Notes: a model not told the origin generated them from the sequence alone. Shown: positions 22,340 to 35,093, counted from the first letter of the stretch. The stretch: DNA of 64,000 nt from Sapria himalayana (GCA_029783825.1 JAREIK010009737.1:1-64000), one strand, 5' to 3'. Numbers and translations are program-made.

Positions 22340-22957
22340 TATCTTTCAATATCTTAACCCCAAATATCATCCTCGGCATGACTTTAATTATATATGGTCA
22401 TATAAATGAGATTGCGAGACAAAGAAAAAAAAAAAGCTTATAGGTATGCTCACTTTTAGAGAAAGATAAAAAGATGCCTAAGAGTTGTAGGTATGCTCAC
22501 TTTCAGAGTAAGATGAGAGGATGCTCAAGACTTGTAGGCATGCTTAGTTTCAAAGAAAAATGAGAGGATGAGCAAGATTTCTACTAGATGCATGCTAGAA
22601 GAGGGAATAGAATATTCTTCTAAGGGGAATTCCAAAAGTAAGTTAACAACAATGTACAAATGTGATCAAGTAGGACACTTAAAAAGAAATTATCCAAATA
22701 AGAAGAAACTATAAAATAAGCATATGAGAAGAGATGATGTTGGGAGAGAGACCAATTCTTTTGTCATGGAGAGAGATATTGCCTTAGTTAGTGATGTAAA
22801 GTCTAATGAGGTGTGTGAGGAGAGTGGATGGTTGATTGACTTTGACATAGTTCAAAGGGAAAATAGTGACACATTGAGTGTTAGGCATATGTCAGTTGAT
22901 TCTAAGAGTTGTTCAAGATGTTTTGAATATTCGGATGAATGTATGTACCTTTAATGA
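22340..22957 (+). pseudogene. Copia gag zinc-knuckle remnant, arm B
   Basis: Contains YKCDQVGHLKRNYP at 22652-22693 (zinc knuckle with two Cys lost), KKK and a stop, then a 76-codon open stretch in the same frame with ESGWLIDFD, aligned to the W-x-x-D-S-G-A-S protease start of copia. Pol is absent: about 440 bases further on lies a copia polypurine tract and LTR start, so the element was internally deleted. Confidence 0.72.
22442..22584. repeat. 47-bp tandem repeat, three copies, arm B
   Basis: Units start aggtatgctcac (22442), aggtatgctcac (22489) and aggcatgcttag (22536), each followed by a ttt(c/t)(a)agag..a(a)agat(a/g)..atgc block. The period of 47 is not a multiple of three, so it shifts the gag frame. 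Confidence 0.8.
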
Positions 22958-23127
22958 TAATGTTGAATGATATTAGTCATGTGTGGAGATTGAAGATCAT
23001 TAAAATTTGATAAAAAGTCACTAATAATTACATGGGATAACATAGTATATTCCATGCATGTTACACTTGTTATTGGTTGTTTAGATTATATAAGGGTCTT
23101 GCGAAAAAAAAAACAAGCACTAATTCC

Positions 23128-23181
23128 TAATGACACAAACACACACACACACACATACACACAAATATATATATATATATG
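23128..23181. repeat. Short (AC)n(AT)n microsatellite, arm B
   Basis: acacacac with one interruption followed by about 18 bases of AT repeats. It is the partner of the 120-base tract in arm A. Confidence 0.95.
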
Positions 23182-23397
23182 TACGCATAGATGATCAACT
23201 TTATGTAAGAAAGTACTCCACATATTATCACGATCTCATCTAACAATTATTTGTGGATAATTCATATGATTTGGAAAAATAGTATAGTCATGTCACTTTC
23301 AACCAATTTTTCGATGAGATTGATGATGATCAATATGGATAAACTATTCGTCATATTACTACTCTCATTGTAGTTGTTTCTAGGGATCAAATAGATC

Positions 23398-23416
23398 AAA
23401 GGGGAGATTGTGTTGG
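23398..23416 (+). other. Copia polypurine tract and 3' LTR start, arm B
   Basis: aaaggggaga then ttgtgttgg, the polypurine-tract/LTR junction typical of copia elements. It marks the primer site for plus-strand DNA synthesis in an active element. Confidence 0.5.
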
Positions 23417-24164
23417 AAGAGAAAATATATGTTTGTACCCCAACCCCACTCATGGATCAACATGATCAATGAGACCTTACAATTTAGAGGGAAATAATAA
23501 ATGAATTAAAAAGAATATATATTTTCTCGGGTGACTTTCCAAGAATTTGGGTTCCTGTATCAAGATTAAATGTAAGTTATAATTTATTAAGTTAAGAATA
23601 TTTTGGTATTATGATAATTGAGAGTAAGACAAAATTTGAGCTATTTTTTTCCTTTTTTTAAAATATTAAAATTTGAGTTTTCTCTATCATTTTTTAAATA
23701 TTAAAATTTGGGTTATTTTATTTTATTTTTATTTTTTTTTTTTGATTGGTGCTCCAAAACATAGTTATCACAAAAAAAAAAAAAGAATGGCAAAATAAAT
23801 TTTGACACGAAGGAAAAAAAACTCTTAGCATCTTCATAATATAATATTTTCATAATATGAGAAATTTAATTTACAACAAATACATATATTTATCTTCAGG
23901 ATGAACAAAATATATATTTTTGACAATTAAATTTATGTTGTATATTTATTTTATGACAATAATCTATCACAAAGTTATGCTATATATATAAATAATTTAT
24001 AAATAAACATTGTATTTATACTAAATTAACTCCACTATGATTAGATAAATTTTTTGAAACATATAAATTAAAAAATTTAAATTAACATCACTAAAAATTA
24101 ATTAACAATTTACAGCCCTTGAATTTCTAATTTAATAAGAAGAAAGAAGCCAATTCTTTTAAGA

Positions 24165-24490
24165 ATCGGCCCGTACCGTAATGGAGAAAAACTGGAATGA
24201 TGAAAAACAAATTGGACAGCGCAAAAGACGGCTTAAACCAGGAGACGCAGGGAGCAGAAAATCTGGCAGAAATCTCCGAAGCAATGTCCCACAAAAGGGG
24301 CAAATTGGTTTTGCTGCCTATTTTTCTTCTTCCATCGACGACGACGACAAGAGATCCATGGGGGGCAGCAACAACCGGGCATTCTGAAAAAGGACCCGGA
24401 GCCAATCTGGAAGCCCACCTGCAGCAACACTTGCAATATCACCAGGGAACAATGGGGCAAAGAGAATTTTGCCACAAACAAACAAATTAA
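24165..24490 (+). other. GC-richer gene-like segment, arm B copy (unidentified)
   Basis: Partner of 3320-3645. Open for 97 codons from 24197 in a frame starting MMKNKLDSAKDGLNQETQ, with a second frame from 24181 rich in Lys/Arg (QRKRRLKPGD) and containing SSIDDDDKRS. Neither resembles a family I know. It leads directly into the Athila-like linker on the same strand. Options are a captured host exon or lineage-specific gypsy sequence. Confidence 0.45.
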
Positions 24491-24499
24491 AAAAAGAAT

Positions 24500-26500
24500 T
24501 CTTCAACATGAGAGACTTTTTGAATATTTGGATTTATCGAAAAGAACATTTAAATCTTCCAAACAATCCATTAAGGAACCTCTAGCATTAGAAATGAAAT
24601 AATTACCTTCATAATTATTATTAATAATTTTAGAAAAAGAAATCACTCTTACTGTAATTATATTAACTACTTTTGATTGTGAAAAATAAGAGATACTTCT
24701 CAATATTTTGGAAAAATATAAAGCAATTGGTTGAACCATAATATATATTAAAGAAATCAATTAATTTACTTGCATGCACAAGATCCTATTTGAGAAATGT
24801 TATAACAATTATGTGCAATTACACCGAAAACTAAACTCTATTATTAAAGAGATTATACAAAAATAATTAAGTGATTTGATGCAAAAAATATTTATTCTTT
24901 TAAGATAGCTGTTAGGTTTTCCCAGTTCAATGCGTGCCTAAAAAATTGAACAATAATAATTACTAATGACGATAATACTATGATACCTACGATAACTATT
25001 ACTAATTATAAAATATGCATAAATTATAATAAATTCAACAAAGTCACCCACGAAGATCACTTCCCCTTATCACTCATTGATCGGATAATTGATATATTTA
25101 GTGAAAATAAATATTACTATTCTTTGGATGGATATTCTAGTTATAATCAAATTGTTATAGTACTTGAGGATCAAGAAAAAAATAATATTTACTTGTCCTT
25201 ATGGTACTCTTAATGTTTGGAGAATACATTTTGAATTATGCAATGCTTCAACAATAAATAAATGGTATATGATGTCAATTTTCACATACATGATGAAAAA
25301 GATTCTAGAGGTATTTATAAATAACTTTTTAGTCTTTGAAACAAATTTAGTATCAAATTGAGAAAAATATTATTTTATGATGTAAGAGGAAATAATTTTA
25401 AGGACATAAAATATTCAAAAGAGACATTAAAGTCATCAAGACAAAAGTGAAAGTAATTAAAAATTTTCTAACCCCTATCACAATTAAATGTAATAGTAGC
25501 TAACTTGGTCGTGCAAAATTCTATAAAAATTTTTGCTAAGATCTCGAAAGTTTTGTGCATACTTTGAAATAAGACATGCAATTTAAATTCAATAAAAAAT
25601 ATTAACATGCCTTTGTAGAATAAAAGAAGTTAGCTTTATCATCTCCTATTATGGTGTCACCAAATTAATCATTACTATTTGTATTTATGTGTGATGCAAA
25701 CAATTTTGTTATAGGCACAATGCTCGAATAAAGGAAAGAAACAAATTCAACGTCTTATACTATGCTAACAATGTACTCACAAATACCCAACTAATCTAGA
25801 TAATTATAGAAAAATAACTTTTAGCTGTAATTTTTGTCTGTGAAAAGTTTAGATAATATTTAGTGCAAACAAAACTATAATATATACTGACTATTCTGCA
25901 ATCAAATATATCATATCAAAGAAAGATGTCAAACCTAGATTAATTTTTTTTACTCTTACAAAAATTTGATCAAGAGATATTGAATAGCAAAGACAGAATT
26001 AAATTGGAAATCACTAAAATTTAGAAAACAGAAAATAAAAGAGTTGCAAAAGAAATTATTAGTAGTATGAAAAAACAAACTATAAATTAATCTTTAAGAT
26101 TCGATGATGCCTTGTGACTTATAGAATAACTTTCAAACCCATGTCGGGGATGTTTCCGTATAGGTTGATCTTTGAGAAAATTTGTCTCTATCCTTAAAAC
26201 TTAAACATCTAATATGTTGGGCTTTAAAGAAGCTGCATTTTCATTTGCAAACTACTATTAAAAGCAAGAATGCACAATTGAATGAGCTAAAAGAAATGAG
26301 AACGTTTACTTATGAAAATGTCAAAGCCCACAAGAAGAAAACTAGGAAATAGTATGACAAAAAAATTTGGGGTAAAAATATCAACTTGGCTTGAAAGTAT
26401 TACTATTTAATGTAAGGCTGAAGTCTTTTCTTGATAAATTAAGATCGGGATGATGTAGTCCTTTCACAATCTCAGATATTCATCCACATTAATAATAAAA
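24500..26500 (+). pseudogene. Athila-lineage Ty3/gypsy pol remnant: linker, RT, RNase H, integrase end
   Basis: Linker: SKQSIKEPLALEMK, ITLTVIILTTFDCEK, KYKAIG and CMHKILF. RT: RKLNSIIKEIIQK, PVQCVPKK, MIPTITITNYKICINYNKFN, DHFPLSLID, KYYYSLDGYSSYNQI and FTCPYGT, then VFINNFLVF where the family has V-F-M-D-D-F-S-V-F (both catalytic Asp now Asn). RNase H: MCDANNFVIGTMLE and YTDYSAIKYIISKKDVKPRL. Integrase C-terminus: DDALW, ALKKLHFHLQTTIKSKNAQL, LNELKEMRTFTYENVKAHKK. The integrase catalytic core is deleted, and stops and shifts are common. The first 500 bases lie inside arm B. It is the same lineage as the minus-strand copy at 11.9-14.8 kb. Confidence 0.92.
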
Positions 26501-26984
26501 TTATAAAATAATTAGTTAGGACAAAATTTTCTAAAAAATGAATAGTAAATTAAATACTATTTGAGCCAAGATGTAAAACTTAAGAAATTATCTATCTTGT
26601 TGAATGAATCATAATAACAAGAATAAAGTCATGCAAACAACTATAAATCTAACACTTTGTTAGAGGTAGCCCATAATATTAGTAAAAAAATAATAATTAT
26701 ATTTTAATTTTATTATTTTGTTGATAATTTTTCTGATTGGTTAGAGTTTGATGAAAATATAATTTCCAAAAATAATAGTTATCTTCATTTAGTTTTCCAA
26801 GAAAATTATTCAAGCAGAAACCAAAGAATTAAAAACTACAAAACTCAAAAAGAGAAATAAGGATGAACAAGTCTAAGGAAAATCTCTTTATTCCTCTATT
26901 TTTTATCATTTTAAATTATTAATTTTTTTTTGATTTAATAGTAGTAGCTACTATGTGATTCAATGATGTCTAATAAAGATAACG

Positions 26985-27034
<50 letters not shown>

Positions 27035-27283
27035 ATAGGTTGTAACTTATTTTTAAGATTTGTCTATTTCTTAAAAATACATATTATATTATAGTTGAAT
27101 ATTTATATTAAACTTTTGGAACTATAAACTAAAAGGAGATTTAAAATTTCAAAACTATCTTATAAAGTTTTGATAGCAAATTAGAAAACTAATAAAAGTA
27201 TTAGAAGATATTATAAAATATAATGAAAGTATTAAAATTACAAGAATTACAAAAAAAAAAAAAGAAAAAAGAAAAAAAATACG
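26501..27283. other. AT-rich sequence with an (AT)n tract
   Basis: No gene. A pure AT microsatellite of about 48 bases lies at 26983-27030. Confidence 0.6.
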
Positions 27284-27765
27284 CCTTATTACCTTAAAAT
27301 AGTTGCTTAGTAACAAAGAGTGTGTAAGAAGCTCTTTGTACGTTTGCATAAAATAATAATATAAGATATGAGTATGTAATAGAATTTTAATTAATAATAA
27401 TACTAAGTAGTCATAAGGGTACATAAGATATCTTAATCACAAATAATAATATTCACATTAAAAGATATAAACAACTTTGTGAAACAAAGCTAGAAGTGAG
27501 AGAGAGAAAGAGAGTGCTCTATTATCTTAAATTATTACTTAGTAATCAAAAGTGTACACGAGCCTTAGACGAAATGTATGAATACTTCTATGTACACTTT
27601 TGTATAAAACAATAATATAAGGTATAAGTATGTAATGTTGCTCTAATTAGTAATAATATTGAGCAACCAGATATCTTTATCATAAATATTATCATTCACA
27701 TCAAAATGTATGAATAACTTGAGGAGCAAATCTAAAAAAAAGAGAGTAAAATAACCCTCACAAAT
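27284..27765. repeat. Tandem duplication, about 235 bp, two copies
   Basis: First copy: ccttaaaatagttgcttagtaa, ataataatataagatatgag, agatatcttaatcacaaata. Second copy: tcttaaattattacttagtaa, ataatataaggtataagtat, agatatctttatcataaata. The order and spacing are the same. Function unknown; no coding content. Confidence 0.75.
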
Positions 27766-28790
27766 CTATATATGCATGGAAGAAAAAAAATTATGATACT
27801 TATTGTTTAACATACTAGTGTTATTTTAAATTTTTAATAAACTAAATTATGAAATCTTTAACTAGATTTGATGAAATTATTTAAATTCTAAATAGAGTAC
27901 AAATATTTTTTACAAAAGACTAATAAAATTATATTAAGTACAGACACTACTTTTTTTATTTACTCATTTTTTAATGAGCTAAGGAATAGTGTGAATCTAG
28001 ATGTTACACCTAGGTCCATTACACTTTCTACCTTACCTATAGCCCTTCTTGGGTTATGTCTTAGTAGAAAGAATCAATCATCAACAACATCCAACCATGT
28101 TAATTCTTAGTATAATATTTCTTTCATTGAATCATTAAACCTACCAACAAATTTAAAATCACATTAAGTCTGGAAAGAATGATGTTTTCTTAGTAGTGAG
28201 ATCTCATCAGACCCAAATAACACACTAATCCATTAGTTTTTATTAATACAGAGTTATATTGAATCAGTAATTAGGACAATTGACCACTCATAACTTGGAA
28301 TCTATATTAGGAGAGAGAGAGATAGAGAGAGAGAGAAGAGATATGTCAAACATGATCAAACCATAATAAACTTATCGAGGAGCTAAATAAATTTGTAGCT
28401 AATCCCTCTAATCTTAATTTTCCGATAACTCTAATAGGAACAAAGGACTGTATTTATTACCTGATTCATAGATTTTCTCTTATTATTATCTTGTTACTTT
28501 TTTTTATTTGTTTTATTATTTCTCTTAATAGTACTAGGATATTCAAGTCATATTTTGAGATATTATCTCATTTAGGATACTATCAAATCACCATAATGCA
28601 ACACTTGTAATGAAGAAATCCACTTAGATATTTTGCATGGACTACTAAGACAATCTTCAATAGCTAAGATTGCCTCAATGCAAATTCATATTTTTCATGC
28701 ATAATCTCATAGTTAGAGGATGCATTAACTAGATATAAAGAATGAATATTTTAATAGTGACATTGAGGAGGTGTATAAGAAGAAGCAACT
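27766..28790. other. AT-rich sequence without gene
   Basis: Only a short GA-repeat tract (about 28310-28340) stands out. The last part may be the decayed C-terminal half of the hAT transposase, but I cannot see its dimerisation domain. Confidence 0.45.
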
Positions 28791-29840
28791 TATAGATTGC
28801 GAAAGATATTATGTGGCTTAAAACAATCTAGTATAAGAAGAAGCAACCATATTGTTCCATCACATTATTATATCTTGGGCGTGTTGATGGTGCACATATA
28901 TTCTTCAAAGAAAGATTGAGAATACGAATCACACATGAGGTCCAAAAGATATGCCGAAACTTTGCTTTCCAAATATGTCTTGCTACTTTGCAAGCTGCAA
29001 CATTATCAGTTATAACTTGAATTACTTTTTGAGGATCAATTTCTTGTTTAGTGTTAATCAATAAATCAGCTATAAAATATTTGTTCTTAGTCTCTCATTC
29101 ACAGTTTATTCTTTTCAAAAATATTGATCCACTTTCTGAGACTGTCATGACATTAATAAGTGGTCTTCTTTGAGTATCTTACCATCCATCACTTTAAATG
29201 CTCACTCCTTTCTTATTCAAAGTCTTCTTGATTGATTCCAATAGATTCATAATATTACTCTTCTCCTTCTACAATAATGTAGTTCTTAATGCATTATAAA
29301 TTGGTGGGATATAACCTGAAAGTTGACTTGTACTTTTAAAAACACGAGCATGATAAGTATTTCTAGCAAAGTGAAAAGATAACCCCCGAGAGTAAAACAT
29401 CCTGGTTATTTCACTGTCAACTATTTCACGTGCACCCATATTGAAACCTTTTCATTTGATCCATTAGACCTCTTTCTCCTTTTTGGATCAATAGCACTAG
29501 CACTAGAGAAAAAATTCTAAAAGTTAGATGTTGCAGCATTTGATGAGGATAAAATAACTTGCTTAAGATTAGATTGTTTCACGTTCACCCCTTTTTCAGC
29601 TTCCTCCATCACTCTTCGCATCTCAATCAAATTTTCATTTGTTACTTCAACACAAGATACAATCCCAACCCCTTTAATAGTCAACAAGTGTGTCTTGACT
29701 CTATAATATGATCATCTATATATTTGTCTATAAAAATTACATTTAAAAGTAATATTTTCTGCTCCTTTTCCTTTACTCAATTTGCTTCTTCATGACATAT
29801 CTCCATAATGTAATATTGTCATATTGATTATTTTATTGAT
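28791..29840 (-). pseudogene. hAT transposase remnant (BED finger plus DUF659)
   Basis: Read on the minus strand. The BED finger reads AENITFKCNFYRQIYR..YYRVKTHLL (C-x-x-Y, so the second Cys is lost), followed by IKGVGIVSCVEV and EMRRVMEEAEKG. Then come VDSEITRMFYSRGLSFHFAR, GYIPPIYNALRTTLL, KKTLNKKGVSI, the DGW motif with a stop after it, DTQRRPLINVM and SGSIFLKRI. The DUF659 core is open for 77 codons: KVIQVITDNVAACKVARHIW, then HIFWTSCVIRILNL. This matches the N-terminal two thirds of plant hAT transposases. The C-terminal dimerisation domain is missing. At least four stops make it inactive. Confidence 0.87.
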
Positions 29841-29997
29841 TATTTGAATGCTAAGAATTACTACTCATTATATAATTCTGCATCAAACAAAATAATACAT
29901 TTAAATAAATCTAAATTATTTCAAAACCCAATCTAATTTTTTTGTTCATCCATACAATTAGACTAATTCCATAAAATTCGCATATTTACATATTATA

Positions 29998-30500
29998 TTC
30001 ATTTAAACTCAAAATAAATTATAAAATAATCATACTTATGATTCATAATTTATTTACCGCTCTCGGATTCATGATATGTAATAAAAACTCTAATTCCAAA
30101 TTCATAATAAAATCTCTTTCAGAATATATAATTTTCTCCAACTCACTCCCGGGAGTTGAATTGTGTAAATTTTATTTAGATTCAAAATAAATTATAAAAC
30201 AATCATACTTAGGATTCATAATTCATTTACTACTCTCAAATTCATGATTCGTAATAAAAACTCTAATTCCAACTTCATAATATAATCTCTATCGAAATAG
30301 ATGATTTTCTCTCACCCACTCCCGGAGGTTGAATTGTGCATATTTAAATATCACATTCATTTAAATTCAAATATAATTTATAAAACAATCATACTTAAGA
30401 TTCATAATTTATTTATTGCTCTCAAATTTATGATTCGCAATAAAAATTCTAATTCCAACTTCATAATAAAATCTTTTTCGCACTTACATTATTCCTAAGC
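29998..30500. repeat. Tandem repeat, about 175-185 bp, three copies
   Basis: Each unit has aatcatactta(t/g/a)gattcataattt, gctctc(a/g)ga/aaattcatgat, ataaaaactctaattccaa and (in two) ctcactcccgggagttgaattgtg or ccactcccggaggttgaattgtg. The catactt anchor recurs at 30031, 30204 and 30390. It lies directly upstream of the start of the hAT transposase remnant, where such elements often hold subterminal arrays; ownership is an inference. Confidence 0.82.
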
Positions 30501-31059
30501 TCGTTAAATAAATGAGTTGAATTTGGAAAAAAAAATAAAATTAGCAATCAAACTATAAGCCTATTAGTCACTGATAAAAAATACTTGTACAATCTTGGTA
30601 TATTGGAGTATCTATGTAAGACACAATTAAGGCCCTAGATTCTAACATGTCTCATTCTATAAAATAATAAAAGACAGATAATTATATCAAAAAACATTGA
30701 GAGAAATTAAATAATCTAACTTAGATGTAAAATCTAAAAAGGTATCGATTAAGAAATAATAGGAAAAGATATCCAAATATTGAGATAGATTGCAGTTAAA
30801 TTATGTTTCTCTAAAAATATTTCAAAACATACTTTTCGACAAAGAATGTCTGAATTATTTCAATTATATTTTTATTCTTTATTTTAGCAAGCTCAATTTG
30901 GTGGGATGTGTTGGTGCAGGAAGTACAAATATAATTTTAAGATTCATATAATAATTATTGAATTAGACTGGCATATATTCTAATATGTTATTACTTTTAA
31001 TTTTTTTATATTTTTATCAAATTATTTTTAAATATTTTATTAAATTTCTAAAAAAAAAA
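30501..31059. other. AT-rich sequence without gene
   Basis: No conserved domain or repeat recognised. Confidence 0.45.
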
Positions 31060-31440
31060 AAAACTTATGATATATCACGAAAACTCTAATAAATTTTCCT
31101 AGCTCGCATGTCTCACACTCTAAAAATCAATTATTCTTAAAACTGGGACAATGTATTATCAACTTGGCCAATGATATATAATTACCTTGAGAATACACAA
31201 ATAAATAATTAAACATATTCAACCAACTAAGCACAAATCTTATCGTCGAATACAAAATATATAAGCCACCCAGCTCAAACCCAAATAAATTATTCCTTAA
31301 AGTATCTTGATAGTACAAATAAATATCAATAGAAATAAAAAAAAATAAAATTGAGTTATTTGGATAGATAACTGACATTAAATAAAACAATATGAAAATT
31401 GAAAATAAGTAAGACAATAAAGTAACGTAGACCTAAGTTA
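31060..31440 (-). pseudogene. Copia pre-integrase fragment
   Basis: On the minus strand it reads GGLYILYS, then a stretch that replaces the R-L-G-H-P block, KLIIHCPSFKNN, FLECETCELGKF and IRVFVIY, following the copia pre-integrase order G-L-Y-x-L ... HPS ... C-x-x-C-x-L-G-K-x-x-R. The same segment of a related element is at 46440-46740, and both share aaataaatatcaatagaaa. It is an isolated fragment with no other domain beside it. Confidence 0.6.
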
Positions 31441-34414
31441 GATATTCTCATATTCAAGTATTTTTGAACTCATTATGGGCTACAATAATATTTTTAGAAT
31501 AAGAAAATTAATAGTAAAAATAATAAAATTACATTTAATTTAAGTATTAGCTCGTATTTCAACAATCTATAAGACTTGAGTAAAAATATGAGTAAAACAA
31601 TCAATTAAACTAGAAACAAAGAAACAATCTATTATTTCTTTTAAGTCTAAAGTCAATTTTCTCTAGTAATTATAAGTGTTACGATAAATAAACTAAATAT
31701 CCACCTGTATGAATGGACTACATTCTAGCACAAAGCAAGGCATGGGTCATTCAGCATGCCCAACATGACACACACGATGAGTGGACTACACGTGCTTATT
31801 CATGTTGGACATTAAAAAATAGGCACCTATGGGTCACAAAACATTTTTATAATAAAATATTAAAAAGGATATGTGAAGTGCACGTACCTCATTTTAAAAA
31901 AATAGTCATTGCCTTGAAATGGCAAGAGACTGATAATAATACATGTCATTATCCTTTTGATTGCAGTTAAAAAAAATAAAAAATAAAATAGTTAAAATGT
32001 AGCAGTTGAATTTTGGTCCATTGGTAATTAGCAAAAATCTATTAGTTATTTTATTTTTAATAAAATTTATAAATAAAAATTTAACATTTATAGTTTTTCA
32101 TACTTAAAAATTGAAAATTTTTTCTTTTCTATCAAATTTTCAGCTCCTGATATGACTCTAAATTGTGTTTAACGAGCAATATTACTATTTGTATTTTTTT
32201 TAATATTTATTGTAATATAGTATAAAATATAATCTTGTAATTATAAATTAATATTGACGAACAAACATTGCTATTGTGGAGCAGACTTGTGTTTCCTAAG
32301 CTTTAAGTTCATGTTTCAATTTTCCCAAGGTACACATGTTATATTTTTGTTTATTTTCTCTTTAGTACTCACTTTTAGAATTAATTACAAAATCTATCTA
32401 CCTCAAAATCTCTCAAAATTTAAAAATAAAAAAAAAATTGATAAATATAACAAAAATGAGGTACATATTGATTCAGATATTAAAAATCTGATGAAAAGAT
32501 ATTAGACTGTGATATCTCCCAGTCATAGATCAACCTTGGCTCCAACATCCAAAAAACCTAATAATAATTAAATATTTATAGTATGCACTCACTTAAAGAT
32601 TATTTTAAAAAAAAAATTCTAGAAAGATCAAAAAAATTCAGCATAAATGACATTTAATACTTAAGAAGATATACCAAATAATACATCAAAAAATATACTA
32701 AATTAAATCATGAGCAAATTCAACTAAGCAGAAAGATCTAAGAATATGAATCTATTTCATGTCCAACGACTTCATTTACTGACCATCATAAATTTATAAG
32801 AAAAAACATTGCTAGATCCATTGCTAGCACGAATTTTCTATTTCGAATTTTGGAAGATCTTATGCTACTTCTTTTAATACAAATATATTTCCAGCCAACC
32901 TCTTATTGGATCCCTAAGATGGCCAATAGAAATAACATAATAAAAAATTATTAAATAAAAAAATAATTAATTATTAACTAAATTAAAACACAAAATAGAG
33001 TGATCTCGATATTTTCTAATATTTGGACTAGTCATAATCACAAAGTATTTGCATGTGTCACACATACTTTATTGATTCTAACTAGAAATTGAATAAAAAA
33101 TCCTAAGATTTTATGAAATCTTTTATATTTATTATTGTCCTATCATAAATAAGTATCTATAAAGAATTTTTAAAAAATATGAGATAAAATTAAATATAAA
33201 ATATTTAATATAATATTTAATAATATCTCAAATAACAATGTGACAATAAATATTTTTATAATAAACATTAGAAATGGTTTCTTAATAATTATTTTTCATG
33301 CTTGTTGTACGCATAACATAATAAACCTATTAGTATATAACATACTAACATACTTTTATATACTATATAAGTTATTAGGGATACAAAAAAAAATTTCAAT
33401 CAAATATAAAATATCATTAAAAGTTTATATATCTAATTTTAGATTCATGTGTTGGCTATCAACATATTATATCTAACTACGTAAATAATAAAATTGGTGA
33501 AATATTAATTAATGAATTAGACTATTATATACTTTCATGACATGCATTTTAATTTTTAAAATTTATGATTCAATGAACATGTGTTCATCGGTATATACTC
33601 GCATGACCAACATTGCACTTAAGTTTATATGTAACATGAATAGTTTCTTTAATAATATAGAAAAAATATATATTTTGGTATCATGACTATTATGATAAAA
33701 ATAAAGAATTTAAAATATTAGTCCTTTATTTGATGTATTTATTACTTAGCTACTTGTATAGATCTTAGGATTAAGATAAAAAATAATATTTAATACTTAT
33801 TCATTCGCACGAACTAATCATAAAACTAAATGATAAAATTTATAAATAATTAGATAATATTTAAATTGTATAAAATTAAGTATGAAGATGAATATCATAT
33901 TCGAAGAAAATTATTTTTTAATTCAGTTAACTATGGACAAATAATAAAAAGGTTTGTAGAATATAAGCGAATTACCATGATACTTCATTTTATCTCTAAA
34001 TGACATGAAAAATATTGACATATTGAGTTGATAAAAATTATACAAATCTATTTTTCTCATATAATTTAAAATAATATATGATTTAATAACCCCTATAGTA
34101 TTTAGCATTGTATCAAAATCTAATATTTCTGTCTCTATCAACTTAATTTCAGATATAAGTAACATAATACATCCAAATACTATTAAATCTACCTAAAGGA
34201 TAAAAAAAATATATAAATGAATCTTTAGAATAAAGCGAAATAGGTATAAGTCAATAATGACATAGATAATAATTTTAATATTGACTCTTAGAGTTGTACT
34301 GATCCAAATTAAAATGAGTGAGATGAGTGACTAATATTATGTTTAATTTATGTTACTAATAATGATTCTTCACTGCATGCATTATCTTTATATTTTTTAT
34401 TGTTAATTTTGTGC

Positions 34415-34417
<3 letters not shown>
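31441..34417. other. AT-rich sequence without recognised gene
   Basis: About 3 kb with no domain I can identify. Two open frames (85 codons from 31713, somewhat GC-richer, starting MDYILAQSKAWVIQHAQHD; 83 codons from 32254) resemble nothing known and I treat them as chance or as scraps of decayed elements. Confidence 0.45.
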
Positions 34418-34472
<55 letters not shown>

Positions 34473-34515
34473 TTATTTATTTATTATTTATTTATTATTT
34501 ATTTATTTATAATTT
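34418..34515. repeat. Compound (AT)n(TTTA)n microsatellite
   Basis: About 48 bases of AT repeats followed by ttta/ttat units. Confidence 0.97.
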
Positions 34516-35093
34516 CAATTAAAATTAAAATATTTTTTACCGTATATGTAACTTGTATTGTGTATATTAAATTTTTAAAAATGTATACTAATAATATGTA
34601 ATATCATATATGATATATACATTATTACATATTAACCAATGATGAGAAAACTAAATCGTACTGACCAGTCAGATAGGTCCTACCATCAACCAGTTACTAG
34701 AATAATATGATTGTGTCAATTAGATCAATATCACATCAAATCAGACTAGTGAACTAGCAAAACAAAATAATTTTTAGAGAACTAATTCAAATTACATGTC
34801 ATTTAAAAAGTTTTTTTGTGATGTCCAAATAGGATTAGATACCCATGACCCAAGGCGCATAAAACAAGTAGTCTATCATTAGGCTACCTAGCACTTTCAT
34901 GTTGTTTGCATATTAATTATTAATATTTAAACTACATTCTCATTTATATAATATTTTAATAAAGTAATTAATATTAATTATTTTTTTAACTTATTTTATT
35001 AATTACCAAAATACACAAACTATCATTATTATGTTTTAAACAAATCTTTTTTATTTCATTTATGTAATAATTAAATATAAAAAAATATATAAA

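Larger units (their letters stand above)
21786..24996 (-). repeat. Large inverted repeat, arm B (about 3.2 kb)
   Basis: Reverse-complement partner of arm A (2913-6095). It keeps about 100 bases near 24591-24691 that encode conserved Athila-like linker residues and are missing from arm A. It also continues without a break into the rest of the RT at its outer edge. Arm B is therefore likely the original locus and arm A the inverted copy. Its AC/AT microsatellite (about 23140) is short compared with arm A. Confidence 0.93.

Noticed and set aside
34835..34850. ggattagataccc, a word found in small-subunit rRNA
   Set aside because: The flanking bases do not continue as rRNA, so it is a chance match.
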